Position numbers and translations under genes: made by a program. From positions 1 through 64,000 of the forward strand of contig CAJUNR010000019.1 of assembly GCA_910587765.1 (NCBI GenBank): 64,000 nt of DNA, written 5' to 3'. The notes beneath the pieces were generated by a model, which saw only the letters and a program-made list of their open reading frames with translations, did no database searches and was not told the DNA's origin. Shown piece by piece: positions 43,358 to 51,485 of this stretch. Numbering within the stretch: the stretch's first letter is position 1; the number at the start of each line of letters is the position of its first letter. Source of the stretch: an uncultured Lachnospiraceae bacterium. Its GTDB lineage: Bacteria > Bacillota > Clostridia > Lachnospirales > Lachnospiraceae.

Positions 43358-43756
43358 TCAGGAAGAGGCGGCCAAAGCACGGTTCAGGGATTCTTTCATG
43401 AGATCCGATTCCTGCCGGGACGGCATCTGCCCGCTCACATATGCGGACAGGGATTCCGGATCCAGTTCGGGAGAAAGGGAGCCGTCCTGCGCGCGCAGGA
43501 GGTCCGACAGCCGGCGGATATCGTCCAGAGAGATCAGATTCTCCGCCTGGCGGAACTGTTCGTCCCGCTCCCTGATATTCAGATCAATCAGGCCGGGGAC
43601 ATTCATCGCTTCCCGGCATTCTTCGCACAAGGCGGCAGTCAGCACAAAGGTGTATGCTTTTCCGCGGATTTGTTCGCGCACCACCGTTTTGGTAAATTGA
43701 AATCCTGTGATTTTCCTGCATTTGGTACAATAATCCTGTCTTCTTTCTTTGGCCAT
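43358..43756 (-). CDS. MqsA-like zinc-ribbon antitoxin candidate
   Basis: 132 residues from ATG 43756 (AGGAGG seven bases before). CTKC (10-13) and CEEC (44-47) flank a beta-rich segment (TVVREQIRGKAYTFVLTAAL), as in the N-terminal zinc domain of MqsA antitoxins, and the total length equals MqsA. The C-terminal half (LISLDDIRRLSDLLRAQDGS onward) does not show MqsA's helix-turn-helix. It follows the MqsR-like gene by 31 bp, in MqsR-MqsA order. Likely an antitoxin that blocks the toxin but may not bind DNA in the usual way. Confidence 0.6.
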   Translation of the reverse strand: MAKERRQDYCTKCRKITGFQFTKTVVREQIRGKAYTFVLTAALCEECREAMNVPGLIDLNIRERDEQFRQAENLISLDDIRRLSDLLRAQDGSLSPELDPESLSAYVSGQMPSRQESDLMKESLNRALAASS

Positions 43757-43787
43757 GATCATTCCTCCTGTTAAAATCCGGTATGCG

Positions 43788-44177
43788 TTATGAGGTGAAA
43801 GCGTAGGACAGCGGATATGCCTGTCTGTGGAACGAGACGACAATCACAAATTGATCTTCCAGTTTGTTAATCTTGATATACAGAGATACCGTTTCTTCCC
43901 CGGGGCCGAATCTCTGCTGCAGACGTATGTCTTTTCCGTATACATAGAGTTCCTCGTGTTCAAATCCCGGATGACGGTTGTGCAGCGTCTTGCAGAAGTC
44001 GTCTGACGACAGGGTGAGGAGTATTTCTTTGATTCGATTTTCGTCTATGAGATAATTGCGGTACAGTTCTGCGTTTGCGGGGCGTCTGCTGCTGTGTTCG
44101 ATTCGGTAACGGTTCGCATGAACGGCGGCTTTTACTTCTTCTGTGTATCGTTTGATTTCGGAACAGCTTTTTTTCAA
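43788..44177 (-). CDS. MqsR-like toxin candidate
   Basis: 129 residues from TTG 44177, which has GGAGG nine bases before it and starts the conserved frame (LKKSCSEIKRYTEEVK). The C-terminal half matches the MqsR pattern: ILLTLSSDDFCKTL, HEELYVYG, VSLYIKINK and VIVVSFH align with LSESDFYKSM, IWQDVYRP, GQVYLKI and VLIVSF of MqsR as I remember it. MqsR is a RelE-fold mRNA interferase that cuts at GCU/GCA. Gene order toxin-antitoxin is the same as in mqsRA. An unrelated RelE-fold protein is possible. Confidence 0.55.
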   Translation of the reverse strand: MKKSCSEIKRYTEEVKAAVHANRYRIEHSSRRPANAELYRNYLIDENRIKEILLTLSSDDFCKTLHNRHPGFEHEELYVYGKDIRLQQRFGPGEETVSLYIKINKLEDQFVIVVSFHRQAYPLSYAFTS

Positions 44178-44338
44178 TGCAATTTTCCTCCATACGTTTC
44201 CTGAAGCGTTTTCGCTTTCTGATATTAAGATACGCACAGGGAAGTTTTCTGTAACATTTTGCCGCAGAAAAAGCGCAGAAAAAGTACCGGTGTCCGCGGA
44301 CGGATGCACCGGCACATACAGGCGGCGTATATTTGTTT

Positions 44339-45028
44339 TTATACCTTAAAGCGGTATCCGACGCCCCAGATCGTCTCGATGTACTGGGGTTTTGCCGTGT
44401 TGAACTCGATCTTTTCGCGGATTTTCTTGATATGAACCGTAACGGTGGCGATGTCGCCGATGGATTCCATATCCCAGATTTTGCTGAAAAGCTCTTCTTT
44501 GGTAAATACATGGTTCGGATTCTGTGCGAGGAACGTGAGCAGGTCGAACTCCTTGGAGGTAAACGCCTTTTCCTCCCCGTTAATCCATACCCTGCGGGCA
44601 GTCTTGTCAATCTTGATTCCCCGGATTTCCACGATCTCGTTTTCCTGAACGCCGCTGCCGATCAGGCGCTCGTAGCGCGCCATATGCGCTTTGACGCGTG
44701 CGACCAGTTCGCTGGGGCTGAAGGGCTTGGTCATATAGTCGTCGGCGCCCAGCCCGAGTCCCCGGATCTTGTCGATGTCGTCCTTTTTAGCGGAAACCAT
44801 GATCACGGGGATGTTCTTCTCCTCCCGGATCTGCCTGCAGATCTCAAAACCGTCCACACCGGGAAGCATCAGGTCCAGGATGATCAGATTGAACTCTTCC
44901 GTCAGCGCTCTTGTAAGTCCGGTGTCTCCCCGCTCTTCGATCTCCACCGTGAAGCCGCTCAGTTCCAGATAGTCTTTTTCCAGATCGGCGATGGCTTCTT
45001 CGTCTTCAATAATCAATATCTTACTCAC
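44339..45028 (-). CDS. OmpR-family response regulator
   Basis: 229 residues. Receiver domain with acidic EDEE pocket, Asp52 (LIILDLMLPGVDG) and VSAKKDDID, then a winged helix (FTSKEFDLLTFLAQNPNHVF, VTVHIKKIREKIE). Encoded after its kinase with an 8-base overlap. Confidence 0.92.
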   Translation of the reverse strand: MSKILIIEDEEAIADLEKDYLELSGFTVEIEERGDTGLTRALTEEFNLIILDLMLPGVDGFEICRQIREEKNIPVIMVSAKKDDIDKIRGLGLGADDYMTKPFSPSELVARVKAHMARYERLIGSGVQENEIVEIRGIKIDKTARRVWINGEEKAFTSKEFDLLTFLAQNPNHVFTKEELFSKIWDMESIGDIATVTVHIKKIREKIEFNTAKPQYIETIWGVGYRFKV

Positions 45029-46112
45029 TTACTGGTACCTCCTGATATTTTCTGAGTACAAAATACATCGTTGTTCCCGCGTCTTCTCTGCTTGTCACCC
45101 AGACCTTGCCGCCGTGGTCTTCCATAATTTTGTGGACGATGGAGAGGCCGATGCCGCTTCCTCCCTTGGACGAATTTCTGGAAGTATCGGTCCGGTAAAA
45201 ACGGTCGAAGATATAAGGAAGATCCTTGGTGGCGATCCCCCGGCCGTTGTCTTCGATCTCCACCTGGATGAAATCGCCGACATCCAGTACCCGGATTTTG
45301 ATGAAGGGTTCCGGTTTATCCATATATTTTATGGAATTTCCCACAATATTATTGATAACGCGCTTCATCTGCTCCGCGTCCGCGATGACCAGTATATCCC
45401 GCGCCACCCGGTTTTCGTAGGTCAGCCCGATCTGCTGCTGGCTCAGTTCCAGCCCGATATCCTCCACGCAGTCGTCGAAATATTCGCGCACATTGATCTT
45501 GCTGAATGTGTAGGGGATCCGGTTCGTGTCGATCTTGGAGTAAAACGTCAGCTCGTTGATCAGGCGGTCCATGTCGTTGGCCTTGTTGTAGATGGTCCGC
45601 AGGTATTTTTCCTGCTTCTCCGGCGTATCGGCGACCCCGTCCAGAAGACCCTCGACGTATCCTTTGATGGCGGTGATGGGCGTTTTGAGGTCATGGGAAA
45701 TATTGCTGATCAGTTCCTTGTTCTGGCTGTCGAAGGTGACCTTCTCCTCTGTGGACTCCTTGAGACGGATCCGCATCTCCTCAAAATCCGCGCACAGTTC
45801 GCCGATCTCGTCGTTGTCTTCGATCTCCACCTCAAAATCAAGATTGCCGTCCCGGATGTTCTGCGTGGCCTTTTTCAGAGTCTCGATGGGGCTTAAAATA
45901 CTCCGGTAGATCCACGCGATCAGAAAGCTGCTGGTCATAGCCATGATCAGGATCACGGACATCAGCATTTCGCCGAGAAATTCCTTTGTCTGAGGCGTCG
46001 CCACCTCGACCGGCTGCAGGCTCATAAAACCGGCAAATACGATGGTGATCAGAAATAAAGGAACGGCGATTACGACGCCGAAGGTAATGATGAGCTTTGT
46101 CTTCAGGTTCAA
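45021..46112 (-). CDS. HAMP-domain sensor histidine kinase
   Basis: 363 residues: two membrane helices (about 8-30 and 48-70) around a loop of less than 20 residues, HAMP (70-122), HisKA with His140 (ISNISHDLKTPITAIKGY), and an ATPase domain (VINNIVGNSIKYM, GGSGIGLSIVHKIMEDHGG). Its promoter region is divergent from metK. The stimulus is probably within or near the membrane given the short loop. Confidence 0.92.
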   Translation of the reverse strand: MNLKTKLIITFGVVIAVPLFLITIVFAGFMSLQPVEVATPQTKEFLGEMLMSVILIMAMTSSFLIAWIYRSILSPIETLKKATQNIRDGNLDFEVEIEDNDEIGELCADFEEMRIRLKESTEEKVTFDSQNKELISNISHDLKTPITAIKGYVEGLLDGVADTPEKQEKYLRTIYNKANDMDRLINELTFYSKIDTNRIPYTFSKINVREYFDDCVEDIGLELSQQQIGLTYENRVARDILVIADAEQMKRVINNIVGNSIKYMDKPEPFIKIRVLDVGDFIQVEIEDNGRGIATKDLPYIFDRFYRTDTSRNSSKGGSGIGLSIVHKIMEDHGGKVWVTSREDAGTTMYFVLRKYQEVPVSE

Positions 46113-46212
46113 TGCGCTTTCCTCCGTCCTGTAACTACTTAGAAATTATACCACAAGTACTGCACAGTATTTATAAACTTTTTGTAAAACACTGTAAAAT
46201 CATCATAATCTC

Positions 46213-46241
46213 TTGACTTTTTGCCTGTCCGGGAGTATCTT
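46213..46241 (+). promoter_or_regulatory. Promoter of metK
   Basis: TTGACT (46213-46218), 17-bp spacer, TATCTT (46236-46241), about 20 bp upstream of the S-box aptamer. Confidence 0.7.
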
Positions 46242-46265
46242 AAAGAAAAAGCCCATATCGTAGTA

Positions 46266-46364
46266 CTCTTATTCAGAGCGGTGGAGATACATAGGATCTG
46301 TGAAACCCGGCAACCCCTGCGTGCAGGAAGGTGCTAACCTGAGCGAGCGATCGAACAATAAGAG
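46266..46364 (+). ncRNA. SAM-I (S-box) riboswitch
   Basis: P1 is CTCTTATT (46266-46273) with AATAAGAG (46357-46364). Between lie the family hallmarks AGAGCGGTGGAG, GTGAAACCCGGCAACC and GGTGCTAACCTG. Binding of S-adenosylmethionine stabilises P1 and favours the following terminator, shutting off metK. The distance to the terminator is usual. Confidence 0.95.
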
Positions 46365-46387
46365 GATTTGGTGAAATGTCTTTCTCA

Positions 46388-46412
46388 GGTCCGCTTATGC
46401 GGGCCTTTTTTT
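46388..46412 (+). terminator. Riboswitch-controlled terminator
   Basis: GGTCCGC (46388-46394) / GCGGGCC (46399-46405) with TTAT loop and seven Ts. It is the off-state of the S-box upstream of metK. Confidence 0.9.
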
Positions 46413-46503
46413 GCACACGGGTGTCCGGATGAAATATGTCAGCAAGCTGACGGACACCCTGCGCGCTTACTGTTATGCAACGCATCAGAGGAAGGAGTAC
46501 ATC

Positions 46504-47691
46504 ATGGAAAAATTACTGTTTACTTCAGAGTCCGTTACGGAGGGACATCCGGACAAAATGTGCGATCAGATATCCGACGCGATTCTGGACGCGCTGATGG
46601 CGCAGGATCCCATGAGCCGCGTGGCGTGCGAGACCAGTACAACGACCGGTCTTGTGATGGTCATGGGAGAGATCACGACGAACGCGTATGTGGACATTCA
46701 GAAGATCGTCAGGGACACGGTCCGGGAGATCGGCTACACCCGGGGGAAGTTCGGCTTTGACGCCAACACCTGCGCGGTCATCACAGCGATTGACGAGCAG
46801 TCTGCAGATATTGCCATGGGCGTCAACAGGGCGCTGGAGGCGAAGGAGAACCAGATGGACGACAGTGAGATCGAGGCCATCGGAGCGGGAGACCAGGGAA
46901 TGATGTTCGGTTATGCGACGAACGAGACGCCGGAGATGATGCCGTATCCGATTGCGCTGGCGCACAAGCTGGCTCTTCGTCTGACAAAGGTCCGCAAAGA
47001 CGGCATCCTGCCGTATCTGAGACCGGACGGCAAGACGCAGGTGACGGTGGAGTACGACGAAAACGGCAAACCGGTTCGTCTGGATGCGGTCGTGCTGTCG
47101 ACGCAGCACAGCGACGACGTTACGCAGGAGCAGATTCACGCGGATATCAGGAAACATGTCTTTGACGAGGTCCTTCCGGCGGATATGGTGGACGCGGATA
47201 CCAAATTCTTCATCAATCCCACAGGGCGCTTTGTCATCGGCGGTCCCCACGGAGACAGCGGACTGACCGGCCGCAAGATTATCGTCGATACCTACGGCGG
47301 ATACGCACGCCACGGCGGCGGCGCATTTTCCGGAAAGGACTGCACCAAGGTGGACCGTTCGGCGGCCTACGCGGCCCGTTATGTGGCGAAGAACATTGTG
47401 GCGGCGGGACTTGCGGACAAGTGCGAGATTCAGCTCTCCTATGCGATCGGAGTGGCAAGGCCGACTTCCGTTATGGCGGATACCTTTGGTACCGGGAAGC
47501 TCCCGGATCAGAAACTGGTGGAGATCATCCGCGAGAATTTTGATCTGCGTCCGGCAGGGATTATCAAGATGCTGGATCTGCGCCGGCCGATCTACAAACA
47601 GACCGCGGCGTACGGGCATTTCGGCCGTACGGACCTGGATCTTCCGTGGGAGAAGACGGATAAGGCGGAGGCGCTCAGGGCGTATCTCTGA
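46504..47691 (+). CDS. metK: S-adenosylmethionine synthase
   Basis: 395 residues, start set by GAAGGAG before ATG 46504 and by the conserved MEKLLFTSESVTEGHPDKMCDQ. GAGDQGMMFGYA and GGGAFSGKDCTKVDRSAAY are the two family signatures. It makes SAM from methionine and ATP. The upstream S-box gives feedback control. Confidence 0.97.
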   Translation: MEKLLFTSESVTEGHPDKMCDQISDAILDALMAQDPMSRVACETSTTTGLVMVMGEITTNAYVDIQKIVRDTVREIGYTRGKFGFDANTCAVITAIDEQSADIAMGVNRALEAKENQMDDSEIEAIGAGDQGMMFGYATNETPEMMPYPIALAHKLALRLTKVRKDGILPYLRPDGKTQVTVEYDENGKPVRLDAVVLSTQHSDDVTQEQIHADIRKHVFDEVLPADMVDADTKFFINPTGRFVIGGPHGDSGLTGRKIIVDTYGGYARHGGGAFSGKDCTKVDRSAAYAARYVAKNIVAAGLADKCEIQLSYAIGVARPTSVMADTFGTGKLPDQKLVEIIRENFDLRPAGIIKMLDLRRPIYKQTAAYGHFGRTDLDLPWEKTDKAEALRAYL

Positions 47692-47731
47692 TTCTGAACT
47701 TTATCGCTGCGAACGGCAGCTGCGAATTTCA

Positions 47732-47767
47732 AAAACCCTGCAGGACGAATGCGTTCTGCAGGGTTTT
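47732..47767. terminator. Terminator after metK
   Basis: Arms 47732-47746 and 47753-47767 (AAAACCCTGCAG / CTGCAGGGTTTT core) pair at 14 of 15 positions; bidirectional between convergent genes. Confidence 0.9.
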
Positions 47768-47786
47768 ATGGTCGTGCGGTTAAAAA

Positions 47787-48221
47787 CTACTTGTGAAATA
47801 ATTTCTTAAAAAATCCTTTCTTGGGCTGCGGTTTCTCGATGCCGCCTCTTGCGCCCTTGATGGCGGTGATGTAAATGCCGCTGACAACGACTTTGACTTC
47901 CTTCTTCACCGGAAGCAGCTCGAAGATCTTCTCGTCCGCAATCAGGTTCATGACTCTGGGTCCGACTTTCGCCTTTACAATCGGCATCTTCGACCGGCGC
48001 AGATACTTGGGCACCTGGTCGATCACCATGGCGGGCAGTCCGGAATCTTTTACGCGGAGCCTTTTCTTATCGATGATCAGCATACTGACGGTCTGTGCCA
48101 TGGCATCGAGCTGCGCCTGGTTTTCGGCCTGTTTTTTCTGCATCTTATTGCCGAAATAATATAAGACTGCCAGGATGACGACAAGAATGATAAGGATGAC
48201 GATCAATACTTTCCACACCAT
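47787..48221 (-). CDS. Conserved small membrane-anchored protein
   Basis: 144 residues with one N-terminal membrane helix (VLIVILIILVVILAVLYYFG), a short coiled segment (KKQAENQAQLDAMAQTV) and a basic beta-rich cytoplasmic domain (MLIIDKKRLRVKDSGLPAMV) ending in GFFKKLFHK. I recall similar proteins in many Lachnospiraceae without an assigned function. Confidence 0.65.
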   Translation of the reverse strand: MVWKVLIVILIILVVILAVLYYFGNKMQKKQAENQAQLDAMAQTVSMLIIDKKRLRVKDSGLPAMVIDQVPKYLRRSKMPIVKAKVGPRVMNLIADEKIFELLPVKKEVKVVVSGIYITAIKGARGGIEKPQPKKGFFKKLFHK

Positions 48222-48299
48222 TGTATTTCATGTTCCTCCTGTCTTGTGTTTTCTTGTCCTATTGTAGCATCGTTCGCGGTAAAATGCAATATTTGTAAT

Positions 48300-49313
48300 T
48301 TAGAGCGAACGCTCCCAGTCAATCTGAATCCCGGTCGCGAGCGTGGTATCCGCAGCCAGCTTCCGGTACAGTTCCGGCATTTCTTCCGGGGCGACTTCCA
48401 GCGTCATCAGTTCCGAGACGCGGATTCTTCCCTGCATCAGATAATCATAAAAAATTTCATGGACCCGCTGCCAGGTGTAAGGGTAGAATGGATTGTCGAA
48501 ATCGGCCAGCATTTTGGCATGGGCGCCCATGATCGTGAGATAATTGCTCACAACACCCGGTCCCAGCGCCTGCTTGTGAGGCTCGGTCGTATCCCCGATG
48601 ATCAGGATCTTGCCGTTTTTCCTTGCCAGAAGGCAGGCGTCGGCCAGTACCTTCGGGTTCCCGGTTGCGTCGAAGACGATATCGGCCATCCTTCCTTTTG
48701 TGAGCCGTTCGATTTCCCCTTTTGCCTCTTTTGCATAGCTTTTTATGAGGTAATCGGCGCCGAGCTTCTGCGCCAGTTCAAGTCCATTTTCATTCATGTC
48801 GACTGCGATAATGCGCGCGGCGCCGGCGATCTTCGCAAACTGCATGGTCAGAAGCCCTACGATTCCGCTTCCGATCACCACGGCGTAATCGCCGAGCTGC
48901 ACCTGGGCGCGTCGGACGCCGTTCTGCGTGATCCGTCCCATCGTTGTCCAGACTGCTTCCTGATCGGAGACGCCGTCCGGGATATGATTCGCCATAGACG
49001 CCGGGATGTTGAAATACCGGCAATGCGGCGCGTGGGCGAATACGCGGTCGCCGGGCTTGAAACCGGTCGCCTCCGCGCCGGCTGCGACGACGGTGGCAGC
49101 CATGCTGTAACCGGGGTAGAAGGGATAGCGGACCCACGATTCCCAGTTGGTGCCGGGTTCAAAGACGCCTTTGAGACAGCGGATCTCCGTACCGGCGCTG
49201 ATCAGAGAGCGGGAGGCCCGGCACTGCAGTTCGTCCGGTTTCGGCGAAGCAAGTTCCTTTTCTTCCAGTTCGGGCTGCATCGGCCCCTTGAAAACAAGAT
49301 TTTTTGATATCAT
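48300..49313 (-). CDS. MDR-family dehydrogenase without catalytic zinc ligands
   Basis: 337 residues from ATG 49313 (AAAGGGGA upstream). A medium-chain dehydrogenase fold: GYSMAATVVAAGAEATGFKPGDRVF, then the NAD-binding VIGSGIVGLLTMQFAKIAGA with acidic AVDMNE, favouring NAD(H). The Cys and the GHE motif of zinc-dependent alcohol dehydrogenases are not seen at the usual places, so catalysis may be zinc-free or altered. Divergent from a PfkB kinase and DeoC-like aldolase with shared operator-like sites; probably oxidises a sugar or polyol of that pathway. Confidence 0.75.
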   Translation of the reverse strand: MISKNLVFKGPMQPELEEKELASPKPDELQCRASRSLISAGTEIRCLKGVFEPGTNWESWVRYPFYPGYSMAATVVAAGAEATGFKPGDRVFAHAPHCRYFNIPASMANHIPDGVSDQEAVWTTMGRITQNGVRRAQVQLGDYAVVIGSGIVGLLTMQFAKIAGAARIIAVDMNENGLELAQKLGADYLIKSYAKEAKGEIERLTKGRMADIVFDATGNPKVLADACLLARKNGKILIIGDTTEPHKQALGPGVVSNYLTIMGAHAKMLADFDNPFYPYTWQRVHEIFYDYLMQGRIRVSELMTLEVAPEEMPELYRKLAADTTLATGIQIDWERSL

Positions 49314-49363
49314 GAGAATCCCCTTTCTGTACATAATAACAGCAGTATCTGCGTCTCCATATT

Positions 49364-49479
49364 TGTATCATACATATGATATATTTAAAATATATAGTTT
49401 TTTTGAGGAAGTGTCAATCTTTTTATTGACAATGACAAAAAAATGATATAAGATGCAAATATATTAAATGTATCATACA
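49364..49479. promoter_or_regulatory. Divergent promoter region with two TGTATCATACA sites
   Basis: TGTATCATACA, an 11-bp palindrome around a central C, occurs at 49364-49374 and again at 49469-49479. Between them lies TTGACA (49426-49431), N17, TAAGAT (49449-49454) for the kinase operon. Such TGTAT-N-ATACA sites are typical of GntR-family regulators; no GntR gene is present here. Confidence 0.55.
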
Positions 49480-49505
49480 ATACATACTTTTGAGAGGCGA
49501 AAAGG

Positions 49506-50645
49506 ATGGGAAGAAAGGAAGAGGACAAAAGGCTGGCGGAAGAGATTTGGAGACGGGAAGGAAACCGGTTCTCCTGCCTGATCGGGCTGGACGGTTTTGT
49601 GGACGAGGTGGTGCATGCGGTGGACCAGAGAACCAGTGCGGATGAATATTCCCGGATTTCCACGATACGCGAATATGGAGAGCGGATTCTCGAGGGCAGC
49701 GGACTGAGCCTGAATCTGGAGATTGTGCCCATAAGGAGGAAGATCGGCGGGAACGGACCGATCTATGCGGACGGACTGAAACGTTACGGAGGCGATCTGA
49801 CTTATATCGGCTGTGTGGGAGAGGAGGGGCTTCACCCTCTGTTCCGGGAACTGGCAAAAGGAAGCAGAGTGATCGGCGTGGCTGATCCGGGGCAGACCGA
49901 CGCCATGGAATTTCTGGACGGCAAGATCATCCGCTCCAAGACGGAATCTCTGAACCGGCTGACCTGGGAGAAGATCATACGGAAGGTTCCGGTGCATACG
50001 CTGGCGCAGTACTTTGACGAGGCGGATCTTCTAAGCTTCAACAACTGGACGATGCTGCCGCATATGAACCGCATCTGGGAGCGGATGCTGGCGGAGGTGC
50101 TTCCGCGGATGAAGAAAGACAGGGGGGAGAAAATCCTGTTTTTCGATCTTGCGGATCCAAGAAAAAGAAAAAAAGATGACATTCTCGAAGCGCTGGAGCG
50201 GATCCGGCAGTTTCAGAACAGCGGCTTCCGGACCATGCTGGGGCTGAATGAAAAAGAAGCGGTACAGATCTGCCGGCTCCTTTCCGGTGATGAGACGCCG
50301 GGGCTGAAGACGATGGTTATGGAGATCGCCGCTTATATGAAGATAGAAACGGTTGTCGTGCATCCGGTGGACCGGGCCGCGTGCTGTCAGGACGGGGAGT
50401 ATTATGAGATGCCGGGGCCTTATTGCCGGGAACCGGTGCTGACAACGGGGGCCGGAGACATATTCAACGCAGGTTTTGCCTGGGGGCAGGTACAGGGGCT
50501 TTCGCCTGAACAGTGTCTGCGGACGGGTGTGATGTCTTCCGGGTTTTATGTGCGCAATGGAAGAAGCGCGGATCTTGCAGAATTATGCCGTTTTATGGAA
50601 GCAAAGACGGAGGAAGGGTCAGATGGAATTACGGCGGACGCCTGA
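49506..50645 (+). CDS. PfkB-family kinase, long form
   Basis: 379 residues, longer than the usual 300. LIGLDGFVDEVVHAV replaces the typical N-terminus, and IGGNGPIYADGLKRYGGDLTY is the sugar-binding part. The C-terminal TTGAGDIFNAGFAWG carries the catalytic Asp. The extra length lies in the N-terminal 50 residues and in the middle (WEKIIRKVPVHTLAQYFDEA). Followed by a DeoC-like aldolase, suggesting phosphorylation and then aldol cleavage of an unusual sugar. Confidence 0.8.
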   Translation: MGRKEEDKRLAEEIWRREGNRFSCLIGLDGFVDEVVHAVDQRTSADEYSRISTIREYGERILEGSGLSLNLEIVPIRRKIGGNGPIYADGLKRYGGDLTYIGCVGEEGLHPLFRELAKGSRVIGVADPGQTDAMEFLDGKIIRSKTESLNRLTWEKIIRKVPVHTLAQYFDEADLLSFNNWTMLPHMNRIWERMLAEVLPRMKKDRGEKILFFDLADPRKRKKDDILEALERIRQFQNSGFRTMLGLNEKEAVQICRLLSGDETPGLKTMVMEIAAYMKIETVVVHPVDRAACCQDGEYYEMPGPYCREPVLTTGAGDIFNAGFAWGQVQGLSPEQCLRTGVMSSGFYVRNGRSADLAELCRFMEAKTEEGSDGITADA

Positions 50646-50696
50646 AGTCTGTCCGTGAGGAAATATACAACAAAGAAAAAAGGAGGTTTCTCACAC

Positions 50697-51437
50697 ATGA
50701 GACAACAGAAGAAGGCAAAGGATATGACGACGGCGGAACTGGCGGCATATATCGATCAGTCCGTACTGAAACCGGAATTTACCCAGGAGGATATCCGCAA
50801 GTACATTCAGGAAGGGATTGATTTTGGCTGCCGGACGGTCTGCATCAATCCGGCTTCCCTTGATTTGGCGGCAGAACTCTGCAAAGGAACCGATACGAAG
50901 ATCTGCGTGGTGTGCGATTTTCCGTTTGGACTGTCTACAACGGAATCCAAGGTGATGCAGGCGGAGCTCTACTGCAAAAGGGGGGATGTCTTTGAACTCG
51001 ATATTGTGGCTAATTACGGCTGGATCCGCAGCGGAATGTGGGATGAAGTGCGGGAAGATATCAAGGCCGTGTGTCAGATGTGCCATAAGTATAAAACGGC
51101 GGTAAAAGTGATTTTCGAGACCGATGCGCTGGAACTGGAAGAGGTGAAAAAGGCGACGGAGACGGCGATTGAAGCGGGTGCGGATTTTGTAAAAACTTCC
51201 ACCGGTTTTTATACCGGCGGGAGAAACGACGGGGCCACCGTGGAAGTAATCCGCGCCATGCAGGAAACCGCGGGGGAACGGTGCAAAATCAAAGGCTCCG
51301 GCGGTATCCGGACGCAGGAACATTTCTTTGAACTGATTGATATGGGTATCGACCGTATGGGAATCGGGTACCGGTCGACGCCGGTGGTGCTGGGAATCAG
51401 TGTGGAGGAGTACAGAAAGCAGAAGCAGTCCTGCTAA
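50697..51437 (+). CDS. deoC: Deoxyribose-phosphate aldolase family protein
   Basis: 246 residues from ATG 50697 (AAAAAAGGAGG). IDQSVLKPEFTQEDI and FVKTSTGFYTGGRNDGATVE with the Schiff-base Lys identify the class I DeoC fold, and KGSGGIRTQEHFFELIDMGIDRMG the phosphate site. The canonical family cleaves 2-deoxyribose 5-phosphate; some residues in the first loop differ, and the kinase partner could supply another sugar phosphate. Gene symbol marks the family, not a proven substrate. Confidence 0.8.
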   Translation: MRQQKKAKDMTTAELAAYIDQSVLKPEFTQEDIRKYIQEGIDFGCRTVCINPASLDLAAELCKGTDTKICVVCDFPFGLSTTESKVMQAELYCKRGDVFELDIVANYGWIRSGMWDEVREDIKAVCQMCHKYKTAVKVIFETDALELEEVKKATETAIEAGADFVKTSTGFYTGGRNDGATVEVIRAMQETAGERCKIKGSGGIRTQEHFFELIDMGIDRMGIGYRSTPVVLGISVEEYRKQKQSC

Positions 51438-51485
51438 ACCCCGCACACCGCCCGCGGCAGAGGGAGGGGGTATACGGGGTGCATT

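Noticed and set aside
41968..43380. A 470-codon minus-strand frame
   Set aside because: Antisense to murA, which has its catalytic Cys motif and promoter.
51438..51485. A terminator between the aldolase and LacI genes
   Set aside because: ACCCCG and CGGGGT can pair, but the stem is short, the loop long and no T-run follows.
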